From the NCBI GenBank assembly GCA_031367325.1, contig JANLPQ010000084.1, positions 1 to 64,000 on the forward strand: a DNA stretch of 64,000 bases, given 5' to 3'. Each line of letters starts with the position of its first letter. The first letter of the stretch is position 1. This document shows, piece after piece, positions 16,478 to 25,952 of the stretch. Made by a program: the position numbers and the translations under genes. Source of the stretch: JAAFIP01 sp031367325. Its GTDB lineage: Bacteria > Pseudomonadota > Gammaproteobacteria > Burkholderiales > Burkholderiaceae_C. The notes under the pieces were generated by a model. It was not told where the DNA came from. It saw nothing but the letters and a program-made list of their open reading frames with translations, and did no database searches.

Positions 16478-17351
16478 ACAAGCGACAAGCGGGCCCGTAA
16501 GCCAGCGCATTTGGCAGCACCCCGAATTCGCCCAAGGCGCGCGCGACATGCTGCCGGTAGCCCCCGGCATTGCCGCCTGGGGGCTGATGACCGGCGTGGC
16601 CATGATGAAGTCGGGCCTGAGCCCAGTAGAGTCGCTGACCATGGCGCTGACGGTGTTTGCCGGCAGCTCGCAGCTGGCCGCCATGCCGCTGATCGTGGCG
16701 GGCGCGCCCATCTGGGTGGTGCTGGCCACGGGTTTGTGCGTTAACTTGCGGTTTGTCGTGTTTAGCATTCACCTGCGCCCGTATGTGATGCACCAGCCGC
16801 TGTGGCGCAGGCTAGTTAGTGGTTACTTTACCGCAGACTTAAGCTACGTCATGTTTGTTAAGCGGTTTCCGCATCCGGTGCCTAAAGATAATTTAGCAAG
16901 TACCCGCGCCGTGCTGGGCCGCCCCGAGCAAGCGAGCGCCCCCTCGGGGGGCAGCGCCGCACACGCAGTGGCAAGCGTGGGGGCCTTATTACGTGGGCAA
17001 GAGGCTTATTTAGGAGGCAATTGCTTTGTTAATTGGGTGAGCTGGGTCGGTGCCAGCTTGCTGGGCATTGGGTTGGCTAATTTGATTCCGCAGCAATGGG
17101 GCTTGGGCTTTGCGGGTATTTTGGCGCTGGTGGGCGTGGCCAGTTCGTTGGCAAGTTCCAAGCTGCGCATGGTGTCGGCGGCGGTGGCAGGCGCAGCGGC
17201 GGTGGCGGCTTTTGCGCTGCCGCTCAAACTTAATATTTTGGTGGCTATTTGTGTGGCCGTGGTGGTGTGTTTGTCGCTAGAAAAGCTGCGCCCGGCCGCG
17301 CCTAGAGTGCCGCCGCTTGCGCCCGGTGCGCACCCCGGGGGGAAAACATGA
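16470..17351 (+). CDS. azlC: AzlC family branched-chain amino acid exporter, large subunit
   Basis: A multi-spanning membrane protein with the AzlC signature (ARDMLPVAPGIAAWGLMTGV, FAGSSQLAAMPLI, LCVNLRFVVFSIHLRPY, WVGASLLGIGLANLIPQQWG). AzlCD exports branched-chain amino acids or their analogues. The start is uncertain: TTG at 16470 overlaps the fmt stop by 8 bp, an in-frame start at 16434 is possible, and ATG at 16551 would be short. The protein is longer than typical AzlC (~240) because a palindromic element (16916-16985) adds about 23 residues between SYVMFVKRFPHPV and CFVNWVSW. It overlaps azlD by 4 bp. Confidence 0.88.
   Translation: MDKQATSGPVSQRIWQHPEFAQGARDMLPVAPGIAAWGLMTGVAMMKSGLSPVESLTMALTVFAGSSQLAAMPLIVAGAPIWVVLATGLCVNLRFVVFSIHLRPYVMHQPLWRRLVSGYFTADLSYVMFVKRFPHPVPKDNLASTRAVLGRPEQASAPSGGSAAHAVASVGALLRGQEAYLGGNCFVNWVSWVGASLLGIGLANLIPQQWGLGFAGILALVGVASSLASSKLRMVSAAVAGAAAVAAFALPLKLNILVAICVAVVVCLSLEKLRPAAPRVPPLAPGAHPGGKT
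16916..16985 (+). repeat. CCCCC/GGGGG palindromic element in azlC
   Basis: GGGCCGCCCCGAGCAAGCGA, then GCGCCCCCTCGGGGGGCAGC and GCACACGCAGTGGCAAGCGT. Encodes GRPEQASAPSGGSAAHAVAS in the loop between two membrane segments; the peptide GGSAAHAVASVGA is identical to the one in fmt. Confidence 0.85.
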
Positions 17352-17689
17352 CCGCAGGCACTACCGATGTGTGGACGCTGGTGACCATCGCGGGCTTGGC
17401 CTGTGTCACAGTGCTGGCACGCTCGTTTTTCTTTATCAGTAACCGCGAATGGAAGCTGCCCCACTGGGCCGAGCGCGGCCTGCAGTACGCACCCATTGCG
17501 GCGCTGGCTGCTGTCATCATCCCCGAGATTGTGGTGAGCCAAGGCGCGCTGATCAGCACCCTGAAAGACGCCCGTTTGTACGGTGCGGCCGCGGGCATAG
17601 CCGTGTTTTACTGGCGCAAAAGCACGCTGGGCTGCATAGTGGGCGGTATGGCGGTGTATTTGCCGCTGCATTTGGCGCTGGGCTGGTAG
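17348..17689 (+). CDS. azlD: AzlD family transporter, small subunit
   Basis: 113 residues with three to four hydrophobic helices and the pattern TVLARSFFFISNREWKLPHW, RGLQYAPIAALAAVIIPEIV, typical of AzlD. Its ATG overlaps the azlC stop (ATGA), indicating translational coupling. Confidence 0.9.
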   Translation: MTAGTTDVWTLVTIAGLACVTVLARSFFFISNREWKLPHWAERGLQYAPIAALAAVIIPEIVVSQGALISTLKDARLYGAAAGIAVFYWRKSTLGCIVGGMAVYLPLHLALGW

Positions 17690-17790
17690 GGCGGCGCGCG
17701 CTGAGGCCTCGATTTGCCTTGGTGTTTACCTTCGTATTGGCTTGGGTTTTGGCTTTGGTAAAACCGCCGTTTACAAGTTAGCATTGCACC

Positions 17791-19437
17791 ATGATTGCAG
17801 AAACCATTGCCCGGGCTAACGCCCACGTACCTGTGCGCTACAGCGCGTGGGGCTTGTGCATTTTTATCGCCTTACTTAGCTTGTTCAGCGTCATTGCGTT
17901 TAACACGGGCTGGTTGCTGCTGGTGGTGTTTGGCGCGCTCAGCCTGCTGGGCGCGCGCGACTTGCGCCAAAACCGCCACGCTATTTTGCGCAACTACCCA
18001 GTGATTGGCCACTTTAGGTTTTTGCTGGAGTACATACGCCCCGAGATGCGGCAGTACTTTTTAGAAAGCGACACCGACGCTGCGCCGTTCTCACGTTCGC
18101 AGCGCTCGCTGGTGTACCAGCGTGCCAAGGGCGAGCCCGACAAACGCCCGTTTGGCACGCAGCTAGACGTGGGCGCAGGGGGTTATGAGTGGATCAACCA
18201 CTCAATGGCTCCGACAAAAATAGCCTCGCACGACTTTCGCATCGCCGTGGGCGCACCAGGTCATGGCTGCACGCAGCCGTATGCCATGAGCGTGTTCAAC
18301 ATCTCGGCCATGAGCTTTGGCGCGCTGAGTGCCAACGCCATTCTGGCGCTGAACCAAGGTGCCAAGCGCGGTGGCTTTGCGCACGACACGGGCGAGGGGT
18401 CGATCAGCCAACACCACCGCGTGCACGGCGGCGACTTGGTGTGGGAGGTAGGCTCGGGCTATTTTGGTTGCCGCAATGACGACGGCAGCTTTAACGCCGA
18501 TAAATTTGCTACCAATGCCCGCGATCCACAAGTCAAAATGATTGAGTTGAAATTAAGCCAAGGGGCCAAACCCGGCCACGGCGGCTTGCTGCCCGGGCCT
18601 AAGGTGACAGCCGAAATTGCGGCAGCGCGCGGCGTGCCCATTGGGGTGGATTGCGTGTCGCCCGCAGCGCACAGCGCTTTTAGCACGCCGCTAGAGATGC
18701 TGCACTTTATCGCGCGCTTGCGTGACCTGTCGGGCGGTAAACCCACCGGGTTTAAGCTGTGCATTGGCCACCCGTGGGAATGGTTTGCCATTGTCAAAGC
18801 CATGCTGGCCACCGGCATCACGCCCGACTTTATTGTGGTGGACGGGGCCGAGGGTGGCACGGGCGCGGCACCGCTAGAATTTACCGACCACGTGGGCGCG
18901 CCGCTGCAAGAGGGCCTGCTGCTGGTGCACAACACGCTGATGGGTGTGAATTTGCGCGAGCGTATTCGCCTGGGCTGCGCGGGCAAGGTGGTTAGCGCGT
19001 TTGACATTGCGCGCATGATGGCGCTGGGCGCGGACTGGTGCAATTCGGCGCGTGGCTTTATGTTTGCGTTGGGCTGCATTCAGGCGCAAAGCTGCCACAC
19101 GGGTAACTGCCCCACGGGCGTCACCACGCAAGACGCGCACCGCCAGCAAGCGCTGCATGTGCCCACCAAAGCTGACCGTGTGTACAACTTTCATCAGCAA
19201 ACTTTGCATGCGCTGCAAGAGATGGTGCAAGCCGCTGGCCTGACCCATCCGGGCGCTATCACGGCGCACCACATTGTGCGCAGGCTGGACGATAGCCAAG
19301 TGCGTTTGCTGGCTAACCTGGTACCGCAAATGGCGGCGGGTGCGTTGATTGATGGCACGCTGGGTGAGCAGCATAATGTCTTTAAGCTATACTGGCCGCG
19401 AGCGCAGGCTAGCAGCTTTGCTGCGGCTGTGGGTTAG
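17791..19437 (+). CDS. FMN-binding glutamate synthase family protein
   Basis: 548 residues with two N-terminal membrane helices (about 20-60) followed by the FMN-binding domain of glutamate synthase: NISAMSFGALSANAILALNQ, TGEGSISQHH, KPGHGGLLPGPKV, DGAEGGTGAAPLEFTDHVG and the cluster-like CHTGNCPTGV. It lacks the glutaminase and central domains of GltB, so it is a stand-alone oxidoreductase rather than glutamate synthase. The membrane anchor is usual for this subfamily; the substrate is unknown. It is single in its direction here. Confidence 0.9.
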   Translation: MIAETIARANAHVPVRYSAWGLCIFIALLSLFSVIAFNTGWLLLVVFGALSLLGARDLRQNRHAILRNYPVIGHFRFLLEYIRPEMRQYFLESDTDAAPFSRSQRSLVYQRAKGEPDKRPFGTQLDVGAGGYEWINHSMAPTKIASHDFRIAVGAPGHGCTQPYAMSVFNISAMSFGALSANAILALNQGAKRGGFAHDTGEGSISQHHRVHGGDLVWEVGSGYFGCRNDDGSFNADKFATNARDPQVKMIELKLSQGAKPGHGGLLPGPKVTAEIAAARGVPIGVDCVSPAAHSAFSTPLEMLHFIARLRDLSGGKPTGFKLCIGHPWEWFAIVKAMLATGITPDFIVVDGAEGGTGAAPLEFTDHVGAPLQEGLLLVHNTLMGVNLRERIRLGCAGKVVSAFDIARMMALGADWCNSARGFMFALGCIQAQSCHTGNCPTGVTTQDAHRQQALHVPTKADRVYNFHQQTLHALQEMVQAAGLTHPGAITAHHIVRRLDDSQVRLLANLVPQMAAGALIDGTLGEQHNVFKLYWPRAQASSFAAAVG

Positions 19438-19480
19438 TCTCTGGGCTAAGGTTATCGCCGGAGAGTTGGCTTATTGGCTT

Positions 19481-19546
19481 AGCGTGCGCGCCGGAGAGCT
19501 GGGCTCGAGCCGGGCATCTCTTTCGCGAAAAATACTACGAAAACAG
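19481..19546 (+). repeat. CTCGAG-type repeat, left half (hybrid copy)
   Basis: AGCGTGCGCGCCGGAGAGCT, GGGCTCGAGCCGGGCATCTC, TTTCGCGAAAAATACTACGA. After GAAAACA the sequence switches to the linker AGGCTTCACAATACGCTTGG that leads into the hairpin pair. The right half of the long form is missing. Confidence 0.7.
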
Positions 19547-19593
19547 GCTTCACAATACGCTTGGCATGCTCCTCAAAGTCAGTTCTGTGCACC

Positions 19594-19840
19594 CATTGGC
19601 GCTTGGCGTGAACAGCTCCGCGGCTGTCCTCCGGCCTTCGGCCTCCCCCTTTATGCCGCTGCGCTGTGCACACCAAGCGCCAATGTTGCGTACTGGCTAA
19701 GTGTGAATACAGCGGTTGATCGGCCACCATGTTCACAAGAGCTGGCAGGCGGTGTACTCAGCGCAGCGGCATAAAGGGGGAGTCGGCGGCCCTAGGCCGC
19801 CACGGAGGACAGCCGCGAAGCTGAGTACGCCGCCTGCCAG
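19594..19840. repeat. Paired covarying hairpin element, locus 2
   Basis: Hairpin 1 arms 19594-19616 and 19663-19685 (21 of 23 paired); hairpin 2 arms 19742-19762 and 19820-19840 (20 of 21). The cores match those of locus 1 and again face opposite ways. The tail CCCGTACAAAACTGA follows. It is in the convergent gap between the glutamate-synthase-like gene and the marR gene. Confidence 0.85.
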
Positions 19841-19920
19841 ATCCCGTACAAAACTGAAATAGCGCCGCCGGCCAGCGCCCGTACAAAAATAGCAATTTTC
19901 AATGCAGCAACCCACACAAG

Positions 19921-20002
19921 CGCCGCAGCCCGCGGTGGCGGAACATTAATCTTCCAACACAAGCCCTCAGCAACCTACAACGCTAGAAAATTAACCTTCA
20001 AC
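19921..20002 (-). repeat. 3'-UTR motif TTGAAGATTAAT, copy 3 (doubled)
   Basis: Two versions on the minus strand: TTGAAGGTTAATTTTCTAGC (to 20002) and GTTGGAAGATTAATGTTCC with GGGCTGCGGCG (19921-19956). The nearer starts 16 bp after the marR-type stop codon. Confidence 0.55.
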
Positions 20003-20017
20003 CATCGCCACAACACC

Positions 20018-20632
20018 TCAAGCGTAGCTGCGCGAATAGCCCTCTAGCCCAAACGCCACCACCCGCGCCACGTCGTCCCCCACTTCTTGTCGAAACTCGG
20101 CCTCGGCCTGTGCTACCGCCGCCTCAAACGCGGCTAACCATTGCAAACCTGCTTGGGTAAAGCACACCAGCCGCGCGCGGGCGTCTGCCGGGTCGCGCTG
20201 GCGCTGCACTATGCCCCAGGCCTCGCATTGCGTCACCAAATCGCCCATGGCTTGCTTGCTCATGCCTGCGGCTTCGGCCAAGTCGGTCAGGCGCGAACCT
20301 TGCAGGCCTACGTGGCGCGTGATGTGGATATGCGCCGCGCTCACTTGCCCACGCGCGGCCAGGTTAGACAGCGCCAGCGGCACGTCAATGTCGTGCGCCA
20401 TCAGCGTTAGCACGCGCGCATCAAAGCGCCGCACCGACTCGCCCAGCAGGCGGCCTAGGTGCGACTCGCGCCAGCCGTCTTGTGCACCTGTGCTGGGTGT
20501 TGAAACATGGGCTGGACTAGCAGGTAAATTTGCAGTTGAGTCCACCAACGCTTTCGCCGTACGTGGCTTGGTGGCGGTTAAAAACTTGCCGCCAGACGGT
20601 GCTTTAGCCGCAGGTTGGTGTGGGGTTGTCAT
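20018..20632 (-). CDS. MarR family transcriptional regulator
   Basis: 204 residues with a winged-helix region: the recognition-helix part RLTDLAEAAGMSKQAMGDLV and the wing QRQRDPADARARLVCFTQAG are typical of MarR. The N-terminal ~55 residues are low-complexity and not part of the domain. It is divergent from recA across 149 bp. The target is unknown; MarR proteins usually regulate their own or a neighbouring promoter, but recA is more likely to be controlled by LexA. Confidence 0.88.
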   Translation of the reverse strand: MTTPHQPAAKAPSGGKFLTATKPRTAKALVDSTANLPASPAHVSTPSTGAQDGWRESHLGRLLGESVRRFDARVLTLMAHDIDVPLALSNLAARGQVSAAHIHITRHVGLQGSRLTDLAEAAGMSKQAMGDLVTQCEAWGIVQRQRDPADARARLVCFTQAGLQWLAAFEAAVAQAEAEFRQEVGDDVARVVAFGLEGYSRSYA

Positions 20633-20698
20633 AGCACTATTTTAATCAGGTAAACTGACTAAAATTACTCTTGCAGAGTTTATCAACTGCATTTACAT

Positions 20699-20718
20699 TA
20701 CTGGTTATGCACACAGCC
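20699..20718. promoter_or_regulatory. Probable LexA box upstream of recA
   Basis: TACTGGTTATGCACACAGCC fits the CTG-N10-CAG SOS box and lies 64 bp upstream of the recA start. Placement and target fit classical LexA control of recA. Only the half-site bases were checked by eye. Confidence 0.55.
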
Positions 20719-20781
20719 TGTAGTTAGTTACAAGTGCAGATAGTCACCCTAACCCATTGATTACATTGAAAGAAACACACC

Positions 20782-21909
<1,128 letters not shown>

Positions 21910-21974
21910 TTTGCTTAACTTGGCAGACACACGAACTACGCCTAATATTTGCCTTTTTAGCCTAGATTTTATAT

Positions 21975-22030
21975 GCTAAATAGGCGTTTCAGGCCGTAGT
22001 TCCTGCTCAAGCAGCTATTAAATTAATAGT
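21975..22030 (-). repeat. REP-like AATAGCTG unit between recA and recX (copy 6)
   Basis: Reverse orientation: AGGCCGTAGTTCCTGCTCAA then GCAGCTATTAAATTAATAG, ending 9 bp before the recX start. It will be part of any recA-recX read-through transcript. Confidence 0.8.
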
Positions 22031-22039
22031 AAACCAGTT

Positions 22040-22498
22040 GTGTTTAATGTCGCCACTCTTAGCCTTAAGGGCCGTGCTCTGCGCGCGCTGGCGGGGCGCG
22101 AGTATTCGCGTGTGGAGCTAGAGCGCAAGCTGGCCAGCGCCGAGGCCGAGCCCGGCGAGTTAGCCAAAATCTTAGATGAATTAGCGGCCAAAGGCTTTAT
22201 CAACGAGCAGCGGGTGGCCGATTCGTTAGCCTACCGGCGCGGTGCCAAGCTAGGCACTGCCCGCGTGGTGCAAGAACTTAAAGCTAAAGGTGTAGACCCC
22301 GACGCGGTAGCCCAAACGGCCGCCGCCCTGAAAGCCACCGAGCTAGACCGGGCCCGCGAGGTGTGGCGAAAAAAGTTTGGCAGCGTTGCGCACAATAGCG
22401 CTGACCGAACCAAGCAAATGCGCTTTTTAGCTAGCCGTGGGTTTGCACCTGAGGTAATTCGCAAGGCGGTGGGTGGGGTGGACGAGGATTACGATTAG
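22040..22498 (+). CDS. recX: Regulatory protein RecX
   Basis: RecX caps and limits RecA filaments. The 152-residue protein has the helical repeat pattern LSLKGRALRALAGREYSRVELERKL, YRRGAKLGTARVVQELKAKG and RFLASRGFAPEVIRKAV. The GTG start at 22040 has no strong Shine-Dalgarno because a REP-like copy lies directly upstream. Confidence 0.92.
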   Translation: MFNVATLSLKGRALRALAGREYSRVELERKLASAEAEPGELAKILDELAAKGFINEQRVADSLAYRRGAKLGTARVVQELKAKGVDPDAVAQTAAALKATELDRAREVWRKKFGSVAHNSADRTKQMRFLASRGFAPEVIRKAVGGVDEDYD

Positions 22499-22515
22499 TT
22501 TTTTGGTGTCGTGTC

Positions 22516-22580
22516 AGCGTGCGCACCGGAGAACTGGACTCGAGCCGGGCATCTCTTTTGCGAAAAATACTACGAAAACA
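22516..22580 (+). repeat. CTCGAG-type repeat, left half (hybrid copy 2)
   Basis: AGCGTGCGCACCGGAGAACT, GGACTCGAGCCGGGCATCTC then CGAAAAATACTACGAAAACA, switching at GAAAACA to the linker AGGCTTCAGAATACGCTTGG. Same hybrid junction as the copy at 19.5 kb. Confidence 0.7.
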
Positions 22581-22628
22581 GGCTTCAGAATACGCTTGGC
22601 ATGCTCCTCAAAGTCAGTTCTGTGCCCG

Positions 22629-22875
22629 CCCTGGTACTTGGCGTGCACAGCTCCGCGGCTGTCCTCCGGCCTTCGGCCACCCCCGTTATGCCGCGGCGCG
22701 GTTCACACCAAGCCCCCGGGCTGCGGACAAGGTAGGGCATTGGGCTGCGGTAGATCGCCTACCGTGTTCACAAGAGCTGGCAGGCGGTGTACTCAGCGCA
22801 GCGGCATAAAGGGGGAGTCGGCGGCCCTAGGCCGCCACGGAGGACAGCCGCGTAGCTGAGTACGCCACCTGCCAG
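22629..22875. repeat. Paired covarying hairpin element, locus 3
   Basis: Hairpin 1 (22629-22651 with 22698-22720) is degenerate, with about six mismatches; hairpin 2 (22777-22797 with 22855-22875) keeps 19 of 21 pairs. The conserved core is present in both, inverted. Between them a small hairpin CGGTAG-ATCGC-CTACCG occurs. The 3' tail GAGTACGCCACCTGCCAGCT is duplicated in tandem to 22920. It lies in the convergent recX/hprK gap. Confidence 0.8.
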
Positions 22876-22979
22876 CTCCCGTACAAGACATGGAGTACGC
22901 CACCTGCCAGCTCCCGTACAAAAGTACAAGACAAAAAAGACAGGCCCAGCTCAGGACACACAGGAGACAAACATCTGTC

Positions 22980-23942
22980 TCAGTACCGCGAAATAATCGG
23001 TGTATCCATCGCCTTGCGTTGCCGCTCGACAAACTCATCAAACGTATTGATACCGCGCAGCTGCAAAATGGTGTTGCGTACGGCGGCCTCTACCAGTACC
23101 GCGATGTTGCGGCCTGCTTCCACTTGGACTACCACTTTGCGAATCGGGATGCCCAAGACATCTTGCGTGAGCGGCTCGTACGGAATGCGTTCGTAGTCGC
23201 GCTCCATGGTTTGGCGGCGCACCAGATGGACAATGAGTTTTAGGCGCATTTTGCGGCGCACAGCCGTCTCGCCAAAGATGGCGCGAATGTCCAGCAGGCC
23301 AATGCCACGCAACTCCAGCAAGTTTTGCAGCAGCTCAGGGCAGCGGCCTTCGATGCCAGTTTGGTTGATGCGAAATAAATCTACCGCGTCGTCTGCCACC
23401 AAGCCGTTACCGCGCGAGATCAGCTCTAGCCCCAGCTCGCTTTTGCCCAAGCCCGACTCGCCGGTGATCAACACGCCCAGGCCCAAAATATCCATGAACA
23501 CGCCGTGCATGGTGTGCCGGTCGGCAAAGTGGCGCGACAGGTAGGCGCGTAATACGTCGATAACAAACGCTGCCGATTCGTCGGTTTGAAACGCCGGAAT
23601 CTGCGCGCGTTCGCACAGCGACAGCAAGGTGTCGGGCGCGGTCTGGCCGTCGGCAATGATCAGCACTGGCGGCTCCAGCGTGACGATGCGCGAGACGCGG
23701 CGCGCGCAGTCTTCTACGCTGGCGTTGGTGAGGTACTTGACCTCGCGTTCGCCCAGCACCTGCACGCGGTAGGGGTGAATGTAGTTAAGGTAGCCGACCA
23801 AATCAGCGCCTGACCGGGCGGCCCGCACGGCCACTTCGTCAAAGCGCCGCTCAGACGCACCTAGGCCGGCAACCCAGTCCCATCTAAGGTGGGCACGGTG
23901 GTCTTCAAACATCACGTCGGCACTGATGACGGAGGGTTTCAT
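22980..23942 (-). CDS. hprK: HPr kinase/phosphorylase
   Basis: HprK phosphorylates and dephosphorylates a serine on HPr-like proteins. The 320-residue protein has the N-terminal regulatory domain, Walker A GESGLGKS (residues 161-168), FRINQTGIEGRCPELLQNL and the HprK signature LLELRGIGLLDIRAIFGE. In Burkholderiales it works in the truncated nitrogen PTS with PtsN, encoded just upstream (113-bp gap). ATG at 23942 gives the typical N-terminus. Confidence 0.96.
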   Translation of the reverse strand: MKPSVISADVMFEDHRAHLRWDWVAGLGASERRFDEVAVRAARSGADLVGYLNYIHPYRVQVLGEREVKYLTNASVEDCARRVSRIVTLEPPVLIIADGQTAPDTLLSLCERAQIPAFQTDESAAFVIDVLRAYLSRHFADRHTMHGVFMDILGLGVLITGESGLGKSELGLELISRGNGLVADDAVDLFRINQTGIEGRCPELLQNLLELRGIGLLDIRAIFGETAVRRKMRLKLIVHLVRRQTMERDYERIPYEPLTQDVLGIPIRKVVVQVEAGRNIAVLVEAAVRNTILQLRGINTFDEFVERQRKAMDTPIISRY

Positions 23943-24055
23943 AGATTACGCAGTTGCAAGTGGCGAAGTCTGCATCTTAGCCTGCGGCGGCGGTGTGCCG
24001 CAGCAAGCGGCCTTTGCACTGGCCACTACGGCAGCTAGTGCACCCCAAAGTGACT

Positions 24056-24538
24056 TTAAGCAGCCGCAGCCAATGCCACTGTAGATGACTGCCAATGTGC
24101 AATCAAACCGTGCAGCTGGTCGGCTTGTTCGGTGCTTTTGATTTTTTCGCGCAGGGGTGCGTCGCTCAGCATCTCGGCGATTTCAGACAAAATTTCCAGA
24201 TGCTTTTGCGTGGCGGCTTCGGGTACCAGTAAAAATATCAGCAAGCCCACACTTTGCTCGTCGGGTGCGTCAAAGCCAATCGGGTTGGCCAAGCGAAACA
24301 CCGCGGCCATGGGCGCTTTAAGGCCCTTGATACGGCCATGCGGAATCGCCACGCCATGGCCTAGACCCGTAGAGCCCAGTCGCTCGCGTGCAAACAGGCT
24401 GTCAGTGACCAAAGCGCGCGACAAGCCATGCAAGTTTTCAAACAAGAGCCCAGCTTCTTCAAAAGCGCGCTTTTTACTGGTGGCATCAATCCCTACCTGC
24501 ACTTGGGCAGCGGGCAAAATAGCAGCAAGACGATTCAT
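24056..24538 (-). CDS. ptsN: Nitrogen-regulatory PTS EIIA protein
   Basis: 160 residues of the fructose/mannitol EIIA family. The phosphorylatable His is His67 in GLGHGVAIPHGRIKGL. Regulatory PTS, not sugar transport. It precedes hprK in the same direction; in many relatives rpoN and hpf lie immediately upstream, but here a divergent LysR gene does. Confidence 0.95.
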   Translation of the reverse strand: MNRLAAILPAAQVQVGIDATSKKRAFEEAGLLFENLHGLSRALVTDSLFARERLGSTGLGHGVAIPHGRIKGLKAPMAAVFRLANPIGFDAPDEQSVGLLIFLLVPEAATQKHLEILSEIAEMLSDAPLREKIKSTEQADQLHGLIAHWQSSTVALAAAA

Positions 24539-24766
24539 GGTCTAGGTGGTTTCACAACCTAAAGGTCGGGAAGCGAATTATGCACCCGTAGTAACCCGAA
24601 TGTCTAAAAACGTGCGAAATTTGCGATTAACGGTAAATTTGACGTAACTTTAAAACCGGTTATGTGACAAATAAATTCACTCTCCCTAAATCTAGATACT
24701 TTTGATTTACTTTTATAGGTGATCGCATGTTGACCACCCGCAAGGTGCGCAAGTTAACATGCATCT

Positions 24767-25687
24767 ATGTCCAGCATCGACTACAAGTGGCTTGAAGACT
24801 TTATTGCGCTAGCGCGTGAGCGCAGTTTTAGCAAAGCCGCTGTATCGCGCCACGTAACGCAGCCGCAGTTTAGCCGCCGCATCCGCGCGCTAGAGCTGTG
24901 GCTAGGCTCTGACGTAGTGAACCGCGCCAACGCACCGCTGACACTGACCGACGCTGGCGAACAGCTGCTACCCGTAGCGCGCAACACCACCACGGCGCTG
25001 GCCGACCTGCACGGGCGTATTAACAGCAGCCAGCGCGGTGGCGACTGGGTGGTGCTGGCCACCGGCCGCACGCTGTCGCGCACCTGGGTGCCGCTGTGGG
25101 TGCAAAGCCTGCGCCGCACCATGGGCGCACCGATCAAGCTGCGGCTGATCACCGGCTCGATCAGTGACGCCGTGGTGGCACTAGAACATGGCCATGCCGA
25201 CTTTATGCTGTGCTACAGCCACCCACGTTTGCCACTGGCCTTGGATAGCAACGCGTTTGACAGCGTGACTGTGGCGCAAGAGCAATTGCTAGCCGTATCC
25301 GCCCCCAGCGGCGTCCATGCGCCCACCACCCCTTTGCACACCCTGCCCGGCACAGCCCAGCAACCCGTGCCCGTGCTGCGCTACGCACCCAGCTTGGAAT
25401 TGCACCACATCTTGCAAGACGCCTTAGCCCGCGACAGCCGCGAATTGCACTTGCATGACGTGATGGAGTCTGACTTTGCCGAGTCCCTGCACGAACAAGC
25501 CTTGGCTGGCCTGGGCCTAGCGTGGTTGCCGCTATCACTGGTACGCGCAGATTTGCAAACAGGCAAATTGGTACGGGCTGACCTAGAGGCCACGCCAGGG
25601 CGATTCGACATCCAGCTGTTTCAGCACCGCACGCCCCGCAACGCGTTAGCGCAAGCCTTGTGGAAGGCCAGTATGGAGGCGCATTAG
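24767..25687 (+). CDS. LysR family transcriptional regulator
   Basis: 306 residues. N-terminal winged helix (LEDFIALARERSFSKAAVSR then VTQPQFSRRIRALELWLG) and a periplasmic-binding-like effector domain. The 228-bp divergent gap to ptsN is AT-rich and probably holds its promoter. No metabolic neighbour reveals the regulon. Confidence 0.9.
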   Translation: MSSIDYKWLEDFIALARERSFSKAAVSRHVTQPQFSRRIRALELWLGSDVVNRANAPLTLTDAGEQLLPVARNTTTALADLHGRINSSQRGGDWVVLATGRTLSRTWVPLWVQSLRRTMGAPIKLRLITGSISDAVVALEHGHADFMLCYSHPRLPLALDSNAFDSVTVAQEQLLAVSAPSGVHAPTTPLHTLPGTAQQPVPVLRYAPSLELHHILQDALARDSRELHLHDVMESDFAESLHEQALAGLGLAWLPLSLVRADLQTGKLVRADLEATPGRFDIQLFQHRTPRNALAQALWKASMEAH

Positions 25688-25720
25688 CTACGCATTGCAA
25701 CACTGTGTACGACCTACGTA

Positions 25721-25785
25721 CTATAAATACCATAGCTGCTTGAGCAGTATCTACGCCTAGAACAGCTAAAACACGTTAAAAATAG
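25721..25785 (+). repeat. REP-like AATAGCTG unit, copy 7
   Basis: CTATAAATACCATAGCTGCT, TGAGCAGTATCTACGCC, AACAGCTAAAACACGTTAAA. It lies 33 bp after the LysR gene in a convergent gap. Confidence 0.8.
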
Positions 25786-25890
25786 GTCACGGAACAAGCC
25801 AACCGTGCCTCCACCGCCAGATAAACCCACCAACCCCGTATTCGCAGCGCAGCGCAGCCTCGGGGCCTGCGCTGCACCGCTAAACCGCGA

Positions 25891-25913
25891 AGTCTAAGAA
25901 CAAACATCTTCAA
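25891..25913 (-). repeat. 3'-UTR motif TTGAAGATTAAT, divergent copy 4
   Basis: TTGAAGATGTTTGTTCTTAG on the minus strand, 40 bp downstream of the glcD-type stop codon and in its sense orientation. It is the least similar member. Confidence 0.4.
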
Positions 25914-25952
25914 GGGCGCAAGAAACTACCCACGCACCGCAATCTGTACTGC

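Noticed and set aside
17690..17790. Possible small RNA between azlD and the glutamate-synthase-like gene
   Set aside because: No convincing promoter, stable fold or terminator could be seen in the 100-bp gap.
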